NCBI GenBank assembly: GCA_907165275.2
Contig: OU015660.1
Coordinates: 6,884,501-6,948,500, forward strand
Direction of reading: 5' to 3'
Source of the DNA: Zygaena filipendulae
Lineage: Eukaryota; Arthropoda; Insecta; Lepidoptera; Zygaenidae
DNA length: 64,000 nucleotides
Part shown: positions 34,651 through 46,466 of the stretch, one piece after another
Layout: every line of letters begins with the position of its first letter
Numbering within the stretch: position 1 is the stretch's first letter
The notes under the pieces: generated by a model
What the model saw: only the letters and a program-made list of their open reading frames with translations
The model's database searches: none
What the model was told of the DNA's origin: nothing
Translations under genes and position numbers: made by a program

Positions 34651-36168
34651 TCTTTTTATTGTAGTATGCAATTCTACGACGAAACGAGATGAACTGGAAA
34701 AATCTCCAAGTTTCTTCCAAATTAAAACACTAGCTTAACAGTGTGTATTAAAGCCAAGCCATAAAATAAACTACGGGGCAAGTTCAGCTATCGCTCTCAA
34801 CCTGCGTTCTATGAACTATTGTTAACAATTTGTAAATGTTATTTATTCTATAGTTTTTTTAGGAAACTTGAATACAGATTTTTCAACACAATTTTAGTCA
34901 GTGTCCTTTGATATTCCAAGCCCTGTAATTATACCCAAATGTTTGTCTTTACATTTGCTAGTGCAATGAGTCAGACCGACAATATCTTTAAAGATGACCG
35001 GCTCATAAAAAGCGTTTATTTATATTTATGTACTTAGAAATAATAAAATTTGTCAAAAGTGTAGTATCTAAGCATATTTTAAATTAAGATTAAGCAATAA
35101 ATTGTAAATAAAACTTAATAAACTTTTATTTGAATTTGGAAGTTCTATATTGTTTCATTTTATTGTATATAAATAAATAAATAAATATATGGCCGTGGTT
35201 TCACCTACGTGAGCAGATACAAACTCGTCGTGAGTCTCGGCCGAAAAGGCTCTTGACGAGAGCATACTTATCTACCTGCATGTACACTCGTTCTGTTAGT
35301 TGCACTGAAATTTCCCGCGATTGTGAATGAATACACTTTATTGTACACCAAAATAATGTTACAGTGTGTTAACAAAAACTTATAAATAAAGGCATACAAA
35401 AGGCGGTGTCATCGTTTTACTAGCGATGTCTTCCAGACAGCCTTTGAGTGGATGGGACAAAAACAAGGTATGGTATATACAAGGTAGAACAGGAATCATA
35501 CAATAATACAAATGATGCACATAGAAAAGATACCTATACATAAAAAAAATATACATAGATAATAAATTAAAACATCACGCGTTAAATCGTATAATTTTAA
35601 ATTACAAAATTGAAATTCACATAACTTACCTATTGAACTATGTAAAATGGTCGGTCGCTCTCGTTTTCCTCGCGAGAGCCAACGAGACGCTTGGACTCGG
35701 GCGCAAAAACCGACAAGCGACCGAGACCGACCGAGAGCACCATGTACAATTGTACACACTCGTCCTCGACCTGTCTCGGGGTGTCTCGGCGAGTGTACAG
35801 TCGGCATTATGCCTATAACCTTCTCGCAAGTGCGATCGGATGAACGTTGAACAGTACCTACGGTAGCGAATAGGTAGGTATCTAGTATAAATAAATTGAT
35901 ACATCATAACATTTTTATATTATAGCCACCATTAACTAATCGTTCATCGAGTAGGTACCCACCGACGATTGTTTTACTTTTTCGCACCGAACTACCTCCT
36001 CCTTTCCAAAACCATTTAAAATTAATAGGTTGAATATTAATTTGTATTCTTGCCAAATCTCCGGATAAATTAATAATAAATGTTGCGCAAGGTTCCAGAA
36101 AACTTAAAAACAGTGGTGGAATGCCTCTTATGCAGTGCACGAGAGGAATTAACAAAAGTTTTGGGATA
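34651..36168. other. Intergenic downstream of the peroxidase
   Basis: It holds several AATAAA signals (34765, 35096, 35106) and a compact GC-rich stretch at about 35640-35850 (CGCTCTCGTTTTCCTCGCGA, CGACCGAGACCGACCGAG). Short ORFs run through that stretch in several frames, as base composition would give. No protein family is recognisable. Confidence 0.45.
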
Positions 36169-36509
36169 GGAGCCGTTCAAGTATTACGTAAGTAGATTTT
36201 TTTGCAATTATTAACCCACCCCTCCCCCTTGTCAGCAAAAGTAAGCAAAGCGCTTACCCCTCCCCCCATGCTTACGTAAACATTGGTACAATTGATTGAT
36301 TCATGAGCAGCTCCAGCAGTTAGAAGTCTAGTAATAAGGTTATTATTTAGTTTTAAAGCATAGACAATATGAGGGTTGCCATATGTGTAAAAATGTAAAT
36401 AATTACTGCTTCACCATTTAGATCCCCCCACTCCCCATGTCATCAAAAATAAGCAAAGCAAAGACCCCTCCGCCCCCCTATAGTGTTTACGTAATACTTG
36501 AACGGCCCC
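36169..36509. mobile_element. MITE with GGGGCCGTTCAAGTATTACG ends
   Basis: The inverted ends are about 23 bp (left GGAGCCGTTCAAGTATTACG, right complement GGGGCCGTTCAAGTATTACG). ATA on both sides (36166-36168, 36510-36512) is a likely 3-bp target duplication. The inside has two C-rich runs (CCCACCCCTCCCCC and CCCCTCCGCCCCCC). Non-coding. Confidence 0.75.
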
Positions 36510-36639
36510 ATAGAGTGGGGATAATTCTCAACTCTTATTGCCTAAATGCGCACCGCACCGTCTTTACTCACTTCAAATTAAAATATCGCTGAGCTACCTG
36601 GTAAAAATCATATGCACTATTAAATATACAGCAGCCAAT

Positions 36640-37434
36640 ATAAAATAGAATAGAATATTTTTTTATTGCGCAACAGACACACACAAGGTTTACAAAAAAT
36701 ATAACGAATTCACAAACAAATTCATTGCAAACCAACTAAACTTAAAATACTGGTTGGCTGGTTTTGGTTGCGGTGTGTCTCTGCTGCTGCTGAATTATTT
36801 ATAAAATGGCAGCTGAATTAGCATATGCTGAGGATGGGAACCCTCTGCTGCTGTTTTCAGTCAGCACCAGCAGTCTCACGAGCGTCCTTGAGTGCGGCGC
36901 AGTGAAGTAGAAAAGTAGATACATGATAATTTGTTCACAGTATATAATAGTAGATACCTACCATTCATATATAACTAGAATATAAATTAGATAAACACAC
37001 AATATCATAAATTATATACAATCATTTAAAAAACTCAATAGGTACAAACATAAATAACATACACATACACATCATATCAATACATAATATGCATATATAC
37101 ACACACATACATACACACCTGTACATGCATACAACACAAACACGAGATGAAAACAGACATTCCCGATGCGACCACGGGGTCAAAGGGTCATAGTCAGTTA
37201 CGGCGAGAAGTTTGGACAGGCAAGGAGAGATTCTGCTGTTCCAGCAAGTATGCCTTGAGCTTGCGTCCAAAAGCACATCTACTAGGCGCGTCTCGGACTG
37301 GAGGTGGAATGTCATCACACTTGGACGCCGCAAACCTGAAGCTACCACGAAAAGCTGCCGTTCGATGTGATGGAGTGAGAATTTTGTCTCTGTGTATGGA
37401 GGGCTGCCGGGATGACCACTATAGCTTTTTATAT
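36640..37434 (-). mobile_element. 5'-truncated LINE: C-terminal ORF end, 3'UTR and TATTC tail
   Basis: The - strand encodes, from about 37434 down to 37187, SSRQPSIHRDKILTPSHRTA, then FRGSFRFAASKCDDIPPPVR and KLKAYLLEQQNL, ending at a stop. This is the C-terminal end typical of insect non-LTR retrotransposon ORF2. It is not the longest frame here. The 3'UTR runs to TTGCGCAATAAAAAAATATT (complement of 36655-36674), then CTATTCTATTTT, a few TATTC units as a microsatellite-like tail. The reverse transcriptase core is missing. Confidence 0.7.
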
Positions 37435-37466
37435 ACACGTACTCGGGAGCTTTGTTGCGTACTACA

Positions 37467-37583
37467 CCAAACTTTGCATACACGTTGTCAGGGGTACTAC
37501 AGAGAAGAACATTGGGTTCTTTTTATCTCAGAATTCCCGCTCTCCGAAATCACCGCGGGTTAAACCGCGGGGAACAGCTAGTA
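37467..37583 (-). repeat. R1 repeat, half copy
   Basis: CTTTGCATACACGTTGTCAG to CGCGGGGAACAGCTAGTATA. It sits directly beside the LINE fragment. Confidence 0.7.
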
Positions 37584-37629
37584 TACAATAAAGAGTTTAG
37601 AGATTTTGATTCAAAATGTCTCGATTCTT

Positions 37630-38022
37630 AAGTAGGTACACACATCAAAAGTGTCTAGGGATCAAGTACATTTTTTCAAGATTTTTAGCATGCCAAATCG
37701 CTGCGAATCTGTGATTCGTATCAATGGAAGGAACACAGAGTATTAATTTGTTTAGTCATTACAATATAAGTTTCAAAATCCCCTGTTTTTGCCTTTTTTT
37801 GCTATTTTATTGTCGACTTGGAATTGGTTCAATTTCTCACAACTTACAAAAAATGAAATTTTTCTTAATTTATTTAAAATGTGGGGATGAGTTGTTATTT
37901 TAGATATGGGAAATAAGGTAGGCGGCCAGTCCAGAAGATTAAATTAGATTTAAATTAATTGAGTTTCGTTTTATAGCAAAAAATGTTCTTGATCCCTAGA
38001 CACTTTTGATGTGTGTACTTCT
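37630..38022. mobile_element. MITE with AAAAGTGTCTAGGGATCAAG ends
   Basis: AGTAGGTACACACATCAAAA then GTGTCTAGGGATCAAG at left; the same sequence inverted at right (CTTGATCCCTAGACACTTTT, GATGTGTGTACTT). About 393 bp, non-coding. Confidence 0.75.
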
Positions 38023-38025
38023 TGA

Positions 38026-38061
38026 AAACATGGACCAATTAAACTTAATTGGTCCATGTTT
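38026..38061. repeat. 17-bp-arm hairpin GGACCAATTAA
   Basis: AAACATGGACCAATTAA and its exact complement around two bases, abutting the MITE. A close relative is at 54495-54528. Confidence 0.65.
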
Positions 38062-39845
38062 AAAATCTAAGTTTTAATTACTTTTCGTTTTTCTGTTTTA
38101 AATTATGTTGGTACCTATTTTATGGGTTTATTGCCTGAAAAAAACTATTATTATTAATATTATTATTATTATTATTATTCATGATTCATTTATATTCTAT
38201 ACCATAAAGGCATAAAGTCATCCGAAGCGAGGATTCCAATTAAGATCCTGTATGATATAATAACTTATAAATATGCGAATCCATTGAATTGGTCAAGTTC
38301 CACAAAAAGGCACTATAATATGTTGTATTAATGTAATTTACTGACGCCCGCTTCTACACCCACGTGAATTTCAGGTTTCCCTCAGGAACTCTTTGATGTG
38401 TCGCAGTGAAACTGAATTATGAAAGACTGGACAGACAAAGTAACAAACAATGTGCCTTATATTAAGTAAGATTTCTTCACACTATGTAATAGTTATTTCA
38501 CCGAATTCACGTATTCGCATTATGTCTGATCCGGTAAAAAAATGTAGGCGTAAATAATACGTACCTGCGAAGAGTTAGGTATGTTATGCGAGACAAATTG
38601 AATCGTCGCAACGCCGTCGTTCAAAATATACGGGTTAGGGCGTTATTCCGGCAGACCGTAGTGACAACGTTCGGTCGTAATTTAAATAACTAATCAGGAC
38701 TGAATGTAAATAAGTTTGCATACCACCTGCTCGACAATATCGAATTACGTATCACGCAATCTCTACGTAAAGCAAGGCATTACATCCCAATCCAAGGGAG
38801 AGAGGTAATGTTGAATGAAACTCCCAAGGCAGTAAAGTGATTTGAGTTTGGAACGTTAAAATTTGTAGGATGAGGAACTCATAATTTTTTTTTTTTATGT
38901 GATCTGCCTGTGGTGGCCAGTTAGATTTTCGAATACACCCTCTTTACAATGCCCATTTAAAGATGGTTTATGTCACGCAGTAGGTATGAAAAGTAGAGTA
39001 TGCACCTCGAGGATAAAGCCTGTCTTCGTCACGGGCACCTGAAACCTCTCGCTTCACTTAGGACTCTACATCTCCTTCGCTTCGCTCAGGAGTTAAATTT
39101 TTAATAAATTTTTAATATTTTAATTAACTCTAGAGTCCCTCCTTACGCTCAGGGTTCAATAATGCCGTCCATGACGTAAAACACTGCTTTACTCCTTCGG
39201 TGCATAAGAATTATCACAAGTCAATAGTATATTTCATTATAAGTGCGGAAAGCCTGTCATTGCAAAGAGTTCCGACAAATGTCTACCCGAGCCGAGGCGC
39301 AGCCGAAGGTGAGGGTTGAAAGTCGGAACTAGTTGCAATGACGGTTCCGCACGTGTACTGAACAACTATTTTTAATACAGTTACGAAAAAATTAAGCAAT
39401 TTAATAAAATATCAAAAACACAACAAACTCAACTAAGTTCCAAGTGTGATCAAGAGATGGCGCTAGTCGTATTAGTAATGCGAAACCTACGTTTCGCAAT
39501 GCAAAAAGTGTGTCAAAGTCGTGTCGCCATTTTTGACAGTTGGCAAAGAGAACGCACGAGTTCGGGAAAGGTAAACAAAAAGCTCGAGTATGTAATAGCC
39601 CACATCCCGAACGCTAAACGTCCCTGCAATACGCCACTTTTTGAGCAACTGTATTAAAAAATATTTTCCGAAGGAGATCCTCATCTTTGTGGAAATTATC
39701 TTGTAAAATAAGATTACTAAAAAAATGTAATTGACTAGAGCAATGTTTAGAAAGTTTTTATAATAAACTACTACGCTCTAAAGTAGTGTGGGAACAAGTA
39801 GAGTGGCGTGTAGTGAAGTGGATTATTATTATTGCATTATCATAA
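38062..39845. other. Intergenic, unclassified repeats
   Basis: It has an ATT microsatellite at 38150-38180 and an R1-like scrap near 38345-38400. At about 38980-39200 is a stretch with CTTCGCTTCGCTCAGGAG and CCTTACGCTCAGGG of a kind common in moth repeats. At 39240-39350 the flanking AAGTGCGGAA and TTCCGCAC are inverted. No gene. Confidence 0.4.
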
Positions 39846-40035
39846 TCCTACTACTATTATAAATGTTAAAGTGTGGATGTTTGTTACTCAATCACGCAAA
39901 AACGGCTGAACGGATTTGGATGAAATTTGGCATGCACGTTGTCAGGGGTACGGAAAAGGATAGGGTACTTTTTATTCCGGAATTCCCGCGGGAACTCTGA
40001 AATTACCGCGGGTGAAACCGCGGGGCACAGCTAGT
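39846..40035 (-). repeat. R1 repeat, full-length copy
   Basis: TCCTACTACTATTATAAATG to CCGCGGGGCACAGCTAGT; all blocks are present. Confidence 0.85.
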
Positions 40036-40289
40036 ATATAATAATAATTAATCTACTATGCTATATGATATGCTTTACCGCATAATTTGTGTTTGATCTT
40101 TTTATTAATTGACAAATTAACTAAGTACATCGTTTGGAAGTTTGTTATAAAAGCCTGCCCTTTAAAAGAGATGGAGATTTTATGGAGCCTAGTAGGTATT
40201 GGGCACAGCGATTTTATCTTTATTTCTTAGGTTTAGATTATGTAGATCACTATTTTACTTAAAGTATCCTATATTCAAAACCCAGACTC

Positions 40290-40393
40290 AAAGTAAGTAA
40301 AGGCCAATGTTTCACATAAATCTCTGATACGGGGATCCAACCCGCGACACCTGGCGTAGTAGTCAGCTTCTTTAACCACTAGGCTGCTGCTGT
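40290..40393 (-). repeat. tRNA-derived SINE
   Basis: On the - strand CCTAGTGGTTAAAGAAGCTG resembles an A box and GGTGTCGCGGGTTGGATCCC a B box. It shares the GGTGTCGC-GGTT block with 22772-22905. Confidence 0.55.
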
Positions 40394-40398
40394 CAAAT

Positions 40399-40697
40399 TA
40401 AAAAACCGGTCAAGTGCGAGTCGGACTCGCGCCCGAATGGTTTCGTACCATTATCTATGTATAAAAACGGCAAAAAAACACATTTGTTGTATGGAAGCTC
40501 TCTTAAACATTTATTTTATTCTTTTTTTTAGTATTTTTCTTATAGCGGCAACAGAAATACATCATCTGTGAAAATTTCAAATGTCTAACTATCACGGTTC
40601 TGCATAAGATACAGCCTGTTGACAGACGGTCAGACGGACAGCGGAGTCTCAGTAATAGTGTCCCATAATACCCTTTGGGTACGGAACCTTAAAAATA
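40399..40697 (+). repeat. 'AACCGGTCAAGTGCGAGTCGG' lepidopteran repeat, full-length
   Basis: AAAACCGGTCAAGTGCGAGT and CGGACTCGCGCCCGAATGG, then TATAGCGGCAACAGAAATAC, GACAGACGGTCAGACGGACA and TTTGGGTACGGAACCTTAAA. I recognise it as one of the most widespread repeats in moth and butterfly genomes. Non-coding. Confidence 0.75.
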
Positions 40698-41058
40698 TAT
40701 AAGCAGTTGTATAAAATACGACGGTGTAGAAGATATTTTCTTTGTGCAAGATAAAGGCAGGATTTGTTACATAATATACGTAGGTAACTGTATTCAGATC
40801 GATTCCAATTCAAATTCAGTAATCCCTTGAAGGAAGTACCCACAAGAATCTAATTTCTGTAGTAATTTTACCTATTACCTACATTCGACCAGTCTACTAC
40901 AGGTATTATGGAAAATAGCGCACATCATCTTCATCACCATAATCCATAGGTTTCTTGCATTTACCTGCCTATACCGTGTTTAAATATTTACTTTAATATT
41001 TATAGATGTATCGAATTCAGAATACTCGTAGTACCTACTGTACTAATAATAAAAAAAA

Positions 41059-41272
41059 AACCTACTAATATTATAAACGCGAAAGTTTGTAATAATGGAT
41101 GGATGGATGGATGTTTGTTACTCTTTCACGCAAAAACTACTGAATGGATTTAAATGAAACATTACAATAATATAGCTTATACATCAGATTAACATATAGG
41201 CTACTTTTTATCGCGGAATTCCCGCGGGAACTCTGAAATTAACGCGAGTGAAACCGTGGCGCACAGCTAGTA
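41059..41272 (-). repeat. R1 repeat, full-length copy
   Basis: ACCTACTAATATTATAAACG to AACCGTGGCGCACAGCTAGT, with a GGAT microsatellite. Confidence 0.85.
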
Positions 41273-41524
41273 CCGTAATAAATTTTACCTACATCTAATC
41301 TTTCATTCTTCAACTTTCTTTTAGTTTGGTCTTTCAAACTCTATTTTTTAAGGTTTCACCTAAAGATTCGGATTTTTCATATTTTTTTTTTATAAATAAA
41401 TGTTGAATAAACCTTTCATTTCCTAAGGCAAATTCAGTTACATTAATAATATGTAAATTGATACGAGTAGGTACATGATAAAAATAAAATAAGTAACAAT
41501 AATATTATCTTTACAACGACTTGT

Positions 41525-41881
41525 GCATATGTTAATGAATTAACTGAAAACTAGAAAGTAGTTTGCTCAGAATCGACAAGCAAATCGATCGCACTACGTT
41601 TTAATAAAGGTTATATTTTTTCGTTTTTACTAGCCCATGTCTAAATTATTTATAATACAACATTTACGGCGCGTACGCCGCGCCGCCCGCAACAAAAAAA
41701 TTCGAACCGGTAGGCGCGGGCGTAGTGCTTGGAATTTCGTAGATTGGTCACCACAAAACTAATGTTGAATAACTTTTAAAGTATAAATTTTTTTGACATA
41801 AAATATATTTTAATCATATTATTGTTAATTTTTTGAATGGGGTGTATCAGGTTTTCAGTTAATTCATAACAACGTTGTATA
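41525..41881. mobile_element. MITE-2, copy 2
   Basis: ATATGTTAATGAATTAACTG at left and GTTTTCAGTTAATTCATAAC at right, with the GCGCGTACGCCGCGCCGCC patch. It is a clear sister of 2821-3180 with small indels. Confidence 0.8.
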
Positions 41882-41994
41882 GGTATACTCTGGTTTGCAG
41901 AAGGAGTTCATGATAATAGTCGTGAAAAAATAAGACCATAGATCGCAGAAAATAAATTATCCTTATTAATATTATTATAAATATTAATATTAAT

Positions 41995-42163
41995 TATCCT
42001 CACTAATATTATAATGCAAAAGTGAGTTTGTTGGTTTGTTTGTTACGCTTTCACGCCTCAACGGCTCAACGAATCGTCATGAAATTTTGAGGTACTTTTT
42101 ATCCCGGAATTTTTGCAGGAACTCCAAAATTAACGCGGGTGAAAACGGGGGGAACGGCTAGTA
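41995..42163 (-). repeat. R1 repeat, shortened copy
   Basis: ATCCTCACTAATATTATAAT to GGGGAACGGCTAGTAGG. Confidence 0.75.
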
Positions 42164-42504
42164 GGTAATAAAATTATTGATTATCCTGTTCCGTTTTATT
42201 CCATAGCGAATACCGGCGATGGTTTTTAAATTGAGTCGCACTTAATCTATGAAAATAGGTAAGGAAATTGCAGTCCTCCCGGGGGAATTAGAAAAGCGAC
42301 ACAGTATAACATGGCGCTTACCATTTTAAGCACGTATCCAAAGCTGTTACTTTCCAACAATGGTGCCGGAAAAAAGGGAATTCATACGTGTGCTCCATTA
42401 TTGCTTATGATTCTGGAATATTGTTAATAACGTTTTTCTATATCAGTCCTGACTACCAAGCTTCGCTCGGGCTGATGACAACAAATAACAATATACATCA
42501 CTAG

Positions 42505-42705
42505 TACATATTATAAAAAATAGTTCTCCGCTGCGTCTGTCTGTCTGTTCGCGATAAAATAAAAAACTATTGAACGGATTTGCATGCGGTTTTCACGCAT
42601 ACAAAGAGTGATTCAAGAGGAAGGTTTATACGTAATAGTTTATCCTGGAATTCCCGCGGGAACTCCGAAATTACCGAGTGAAACCCCAGAGAACAGCTAG
42701 TAGGT
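42505..42705 (-). repeat. R1 repeat subtype c
   Basis: GTCTGTCTGTTCGCGATAAA and GAGGAAGGTTTATACGTAAT, ending AGAGAACAGCTAGTAGG. It matches 29002-29196. Confidence 0.75.
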
Positions 42706-43010
42706 ATCAAAAATTACTTAATAGCAACAGGTATAAAAACTGAAGGATCATTTTAATTGAAAAACAAATGAACTATAAATAACGTACTTATGAGGTGGAA
42801 TAGAAATTACGATAATATAATTAGATAAAGTGGATTGGTAAAGAGGATGAGGATGCCACATAAAAACTGGTCTCAACTCAAGTGAAAACGAGTAATTTTT
42901 TCTTTCGTACGTACCAAGCACGTACGTATGGGTATATATGCACCAACGCTCCGTGGCTCCGCATAACTGGGCTAAATAGTATCAGTTAATATTTGACGCT
43001 AATAACGCAT

Positions 43011-45065
43011 CTATTCTATTCTATTCTATTCTATTCTATTCTATTCTATTCTATTCTATTCTATTCTATTCTATTCTATTCTATTCTATTCTATTCTATT
43101 CTATTCTATTCTATTCTATTCTATTCTATTCTATTCTATTCTATTCTATTCTATTCTATTCTATTCTATTCTATTCTATTCTATTCTATTCTATTCTATT
43201 CTATTCTATTCTATTCTATTCTATTCTATTCTATTCTATTCTATTCTATTCTATTCTATTCTATTCTATTCTATTCTATTCTATTCTATTCTATTCTATT
43301 CTATTCTATTCTATTCTATTCTATTCTATTCTATTCTATTCTATTCTATTCTATTCTATTCTATTCTATTCTATTCTATTCTATTCTATTCTATTCTATT
43401 CTACTCTACTCTACTCTACTCTACTCTACTCTACTCTACTCTACTCTACTCTACTCTACTCTACTCTACTCTACTCTACTCTACTCTACTCTACTCTACT
43501 CTACTCTACTCTACTCTACTCTACTCTACTCTACTCTACTCTACTCTACTCTACTCTACTCTACTCTACTCTACTCTACTCTACTCTACTCTACTCTACT
43601 CTACTCTACTCTACTCTACTCTACTCTACTCTACTCTACTCTACTCTACTCTACTCTACTCTACTCTACTCTACTCTACTCTACTCTACTCTACTCTACT
43701 CTACTCTACTCTACTCTACTCTACTCTACTCTACTCTACTCTACTCTACTCTACTCTGTTCTACTCTGTTCTACTCTGTTCTACTCTGTTCTACTCTGTT
43801 CTACTCTGTTCTACTCTGTTCTACTCTGTTCTACTCTGTTCTACTCTGTTCTACTCTGTTCTACTCTGTTCTACTCTGTTCTACTCTGTTCTACTCTGTT
43901 CTACTCTGTTCTACTCTGTTCTACTCTGTTCTACTCTGTTCTACTCTGTTCTACTCTGTTCTACTCTGTTCTACTCTGTTCTACTCTGTTCTACTCTGTT
44001 CTACTCTGTTCTACTCTGTTCTACTCTACTCTACTCTACTCTACTCTACTCTACTCTACTCTACTCTACTCTACTCTACTCTACTCTACTCTACTCTACT
44101 CTACTCTACTCTACTCTACTCTACTCTACTCTACTCTACTCTGTTCTACTCTGTTCTACTCTGTTCTACTCTGTTCTACTCTGTTCTACTCTGTTCTACT
44201 CTGTTCTACTCTGTTCTACTCTGTTCTACTCTGTTCTACTCTGTTCTACTCTGTTCTACTCTGTTCTACTCTGTTCTACTCTGTTCTACTCTGTTCTACT
44301 CTGTTCTACTCTGTTCTACTCTGTTCTACTCTGTTCTACTCTGTTCTACTCTGTTCTACTCTGTTCTACTCTACTCTACTCTACTCTACTCTACTCTACT
44401 CTACTCTACTCTACTCTACTCTACTCTACTCTACTCTACTCTACTCTACTCTACTCTGTTCTACTCTGTTCTACTCTGTTCTACTCTGTTCTACTCTGTT
44501 CTACTCTGTTCTACTCTGTTCTACTCTGTTCTACTCTGTTCTACTCTGTTCTACTCTGTTCTACTCTGTTCTACTCTGTTCTACTCTGTTCTACTCTGTT
44601 CTACTCTGTTCTACTCTGTTCTACTCTGTTCTGTTCTGTTCTGTTCTGTTCTGTTCTGTTCTGTTCTGTTCTGTTCTGTTCTGTTCTGTTCTGTTCTGTT
44701 CTGTTCTGTTCTGTTCTGTTCTGTTCTGTTCTGTTCTGTTCTGTTCTGTTCTGTTCTGTTCTGTTCTGTTCTGTTCTGTTCTGTTCTGTTCTGTTCTGTT
44801 CTGTTCTGTTCTGTTCTGTTCTGTTCTGTTCTGTTCTGTTCTGTTCTGTTCTGTTCTGTTCTGTTCTGTTCTGTTCTGTTCTGTTCTATTCTATTCTATT
44901 CTATTCTATTCTATTCTATTCTATTCTATTCTATTCTATTCTATTCTATTCTATTCTATTCTATTCTATTCTATTCTATTCTATTCTATTCTATTCTATT
45001 CTATTCTATTATATTATATTATATTCTATTCTATTCTATTCTATTCTATTCTATTCTATTCTATT
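43011..45065 (+). repeat. 2-kb pentanucleotide satellite with block structure (ATTCT family)
   Basis: 411 pentamers without a frame slip. Blocks: CTATT 43011-43400 (78 units); CTACT 43401-43750 (70); alternating CTACT-CTGTT 43751-44020 (27 decamers); CTACT 44021-44140; decamer 44141-44370; CTACT 44371-44450; decamer 44451-44630; CTGTT to 44885; CTATT 44886-45010; three ATATT to 45025; CTATT to 45065. Block edges are abrupt and the inside of each block is uniform. Because the unit is five bases and lacks stops, a 695-residue open frame crosses it; I do not regard that as a gene. Confidence 0.98.
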
Positions 45066-46466
45066 CTATGTAATATCTGACTTGAAGGTATTTACTGCTT
45101 AAGAATAAACCGATACCTAGAGAACACGTTAAATAAGAAGGGTGTATAGTTAGTTTTGTAAATTGCCATGTCTTGCAATACTACCGAGTGCATGAGAAGA
45201 ATCATTGTAGTGGTTAGTTACACAATCAGAAGCACAAAATACGGTTTATGTATACGGTGGCGTAGCCAAACTTTTTGGTCATTTTGTAAAGCTATCCTAG
45301 TAGATAAAGTATTTTGTTTGGTTGAGCACATGAAGTCGGTCGAAATCAGTCGAGATCGGCTTTGTGTATGTTTTTTTAATCCACTTCCGAAAGAAGGAGG
45401 TTCTGTGTTCGACTGTATGTTTTCTTTGTGTATGTTCACCGATTACTCGAAGACATACTTTACATATTATACCTTGGTATGTACACTGTATTTCAATGAG
45501 CACAAAAATTTTCTTCTTTCTTTTTACGTAACATACTTCAGCGAGGAACAGCTTGAAAATTTAATACAACCTTTCGTTCATTCGTAAACACAAGTCACTT
45601 TCAACCATGTTTTAACGGTATGAGGGTAAACGTGTGTACAAGTTTTAACTGAGGTCGTACCTTTGTCCCTCTTCAGTAAAGTTTTAATTAACAATTTGTT
45701 CTGCCTTCTAAATCTTGTTGAATTAAATCAGAAAAGCTATTATGTAACTTTTGTTTCTATCATTTTTCGGTTGCAATCAAAAACATGGCGGTTTTGCGAT
45801 TACAATATGCACGTTTTGATACCTACAATATCTAGCAATCAACCAAAATAAACACACTTCAAAAGTTGAAGAGGTCTAAACATGATTAATTTATCACAAA
45901 ATCGCTATTTTTCAATTGAAAATGACATGATAGCAACAAAAGGTACATAATTGGCCTGCTGGAGTTCTTCAATATGAGAACACACCTGTACCTGTACCTT
46001 AAATGGTTTTTTTTTTCGTAAATTCATTGTTTTTTGGAAATAGAGAATAAAAAAGAGTAAATATATACGTCATGATCGTAGAACAATGACGGTTTTGAAA
46101 AAAATACGAAATTCACTTTTTACCATATTAGGATACTACATTGTGTGAATATTATTATGGTATTAACAAAAAAAATTTATGTATTTTGGACGTCAAGTTA
46201 TTCAATCGGTACACTGACGGATTTGATAGACGTCCATAGAAAAATGACACTTGTGCAAATACGTCGTTATCTGGCGCGCGGGGAACACCCGCCACCCCCT
46301 CCCGCTACCGACCGATCTGCGCGTACGACACTGTTCGCCGAATTCGCTCACTCGATGCACCGGATTACATTTTTCTTAAACAATTGTAATAGTTTATCTT
46401 TGTTTATCTGTTTATTAATTACTTTGTGCTTAGTTTCTATACATACGATGTAAAAAGGTTGCCACA
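45066..46466. other. Intergenic between the satellite and the decayed gene
   Basis: An 'ATCCACTTCCGAAAGAAGGAGG' repeat scrap lies at about 45379-45425. A short GC-rich patch at 46270-46370 (CGCGCGGGGAACACCCGCCA) could be a 5' region for the exon at 46467. ORFs at 45168-45587 have no recognisable domain. Confidence 0.4.

Noticed and set aside
35496..35907. Five overlapping ORFs on both strands
   Set aside because: All cross the same 200-bp GC-rich patch, none has recognisable content, and several frames being open at once is a composition effect.
37022..37483. 153-residue - strand ORF
   Set aside because: It is a frame shadow of the LINE. The real LINE C-terminal reading is in a neighbouring frame.
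43011..45065. A CRISPR array or telomere repeat
   Set aside because: There are no spacers. The unit is CTATT/CTACT/CTGTT, not the insect telomere TTAGG.
42993..45080. 695-residue open frame of YSILF/YSTLL/CSVLF repeats
   Set aside because: It is simply the translation of a stop-free pentanucleotide satellite. The residue pattern follows the DNA blocks and there is no start context, exon or domain.
45168..45587. 139-residue ORF
   Set aside because: It includes the common ACTTCCGAAAGAAGGAGG repeat head and has no family resemblance or splice context.
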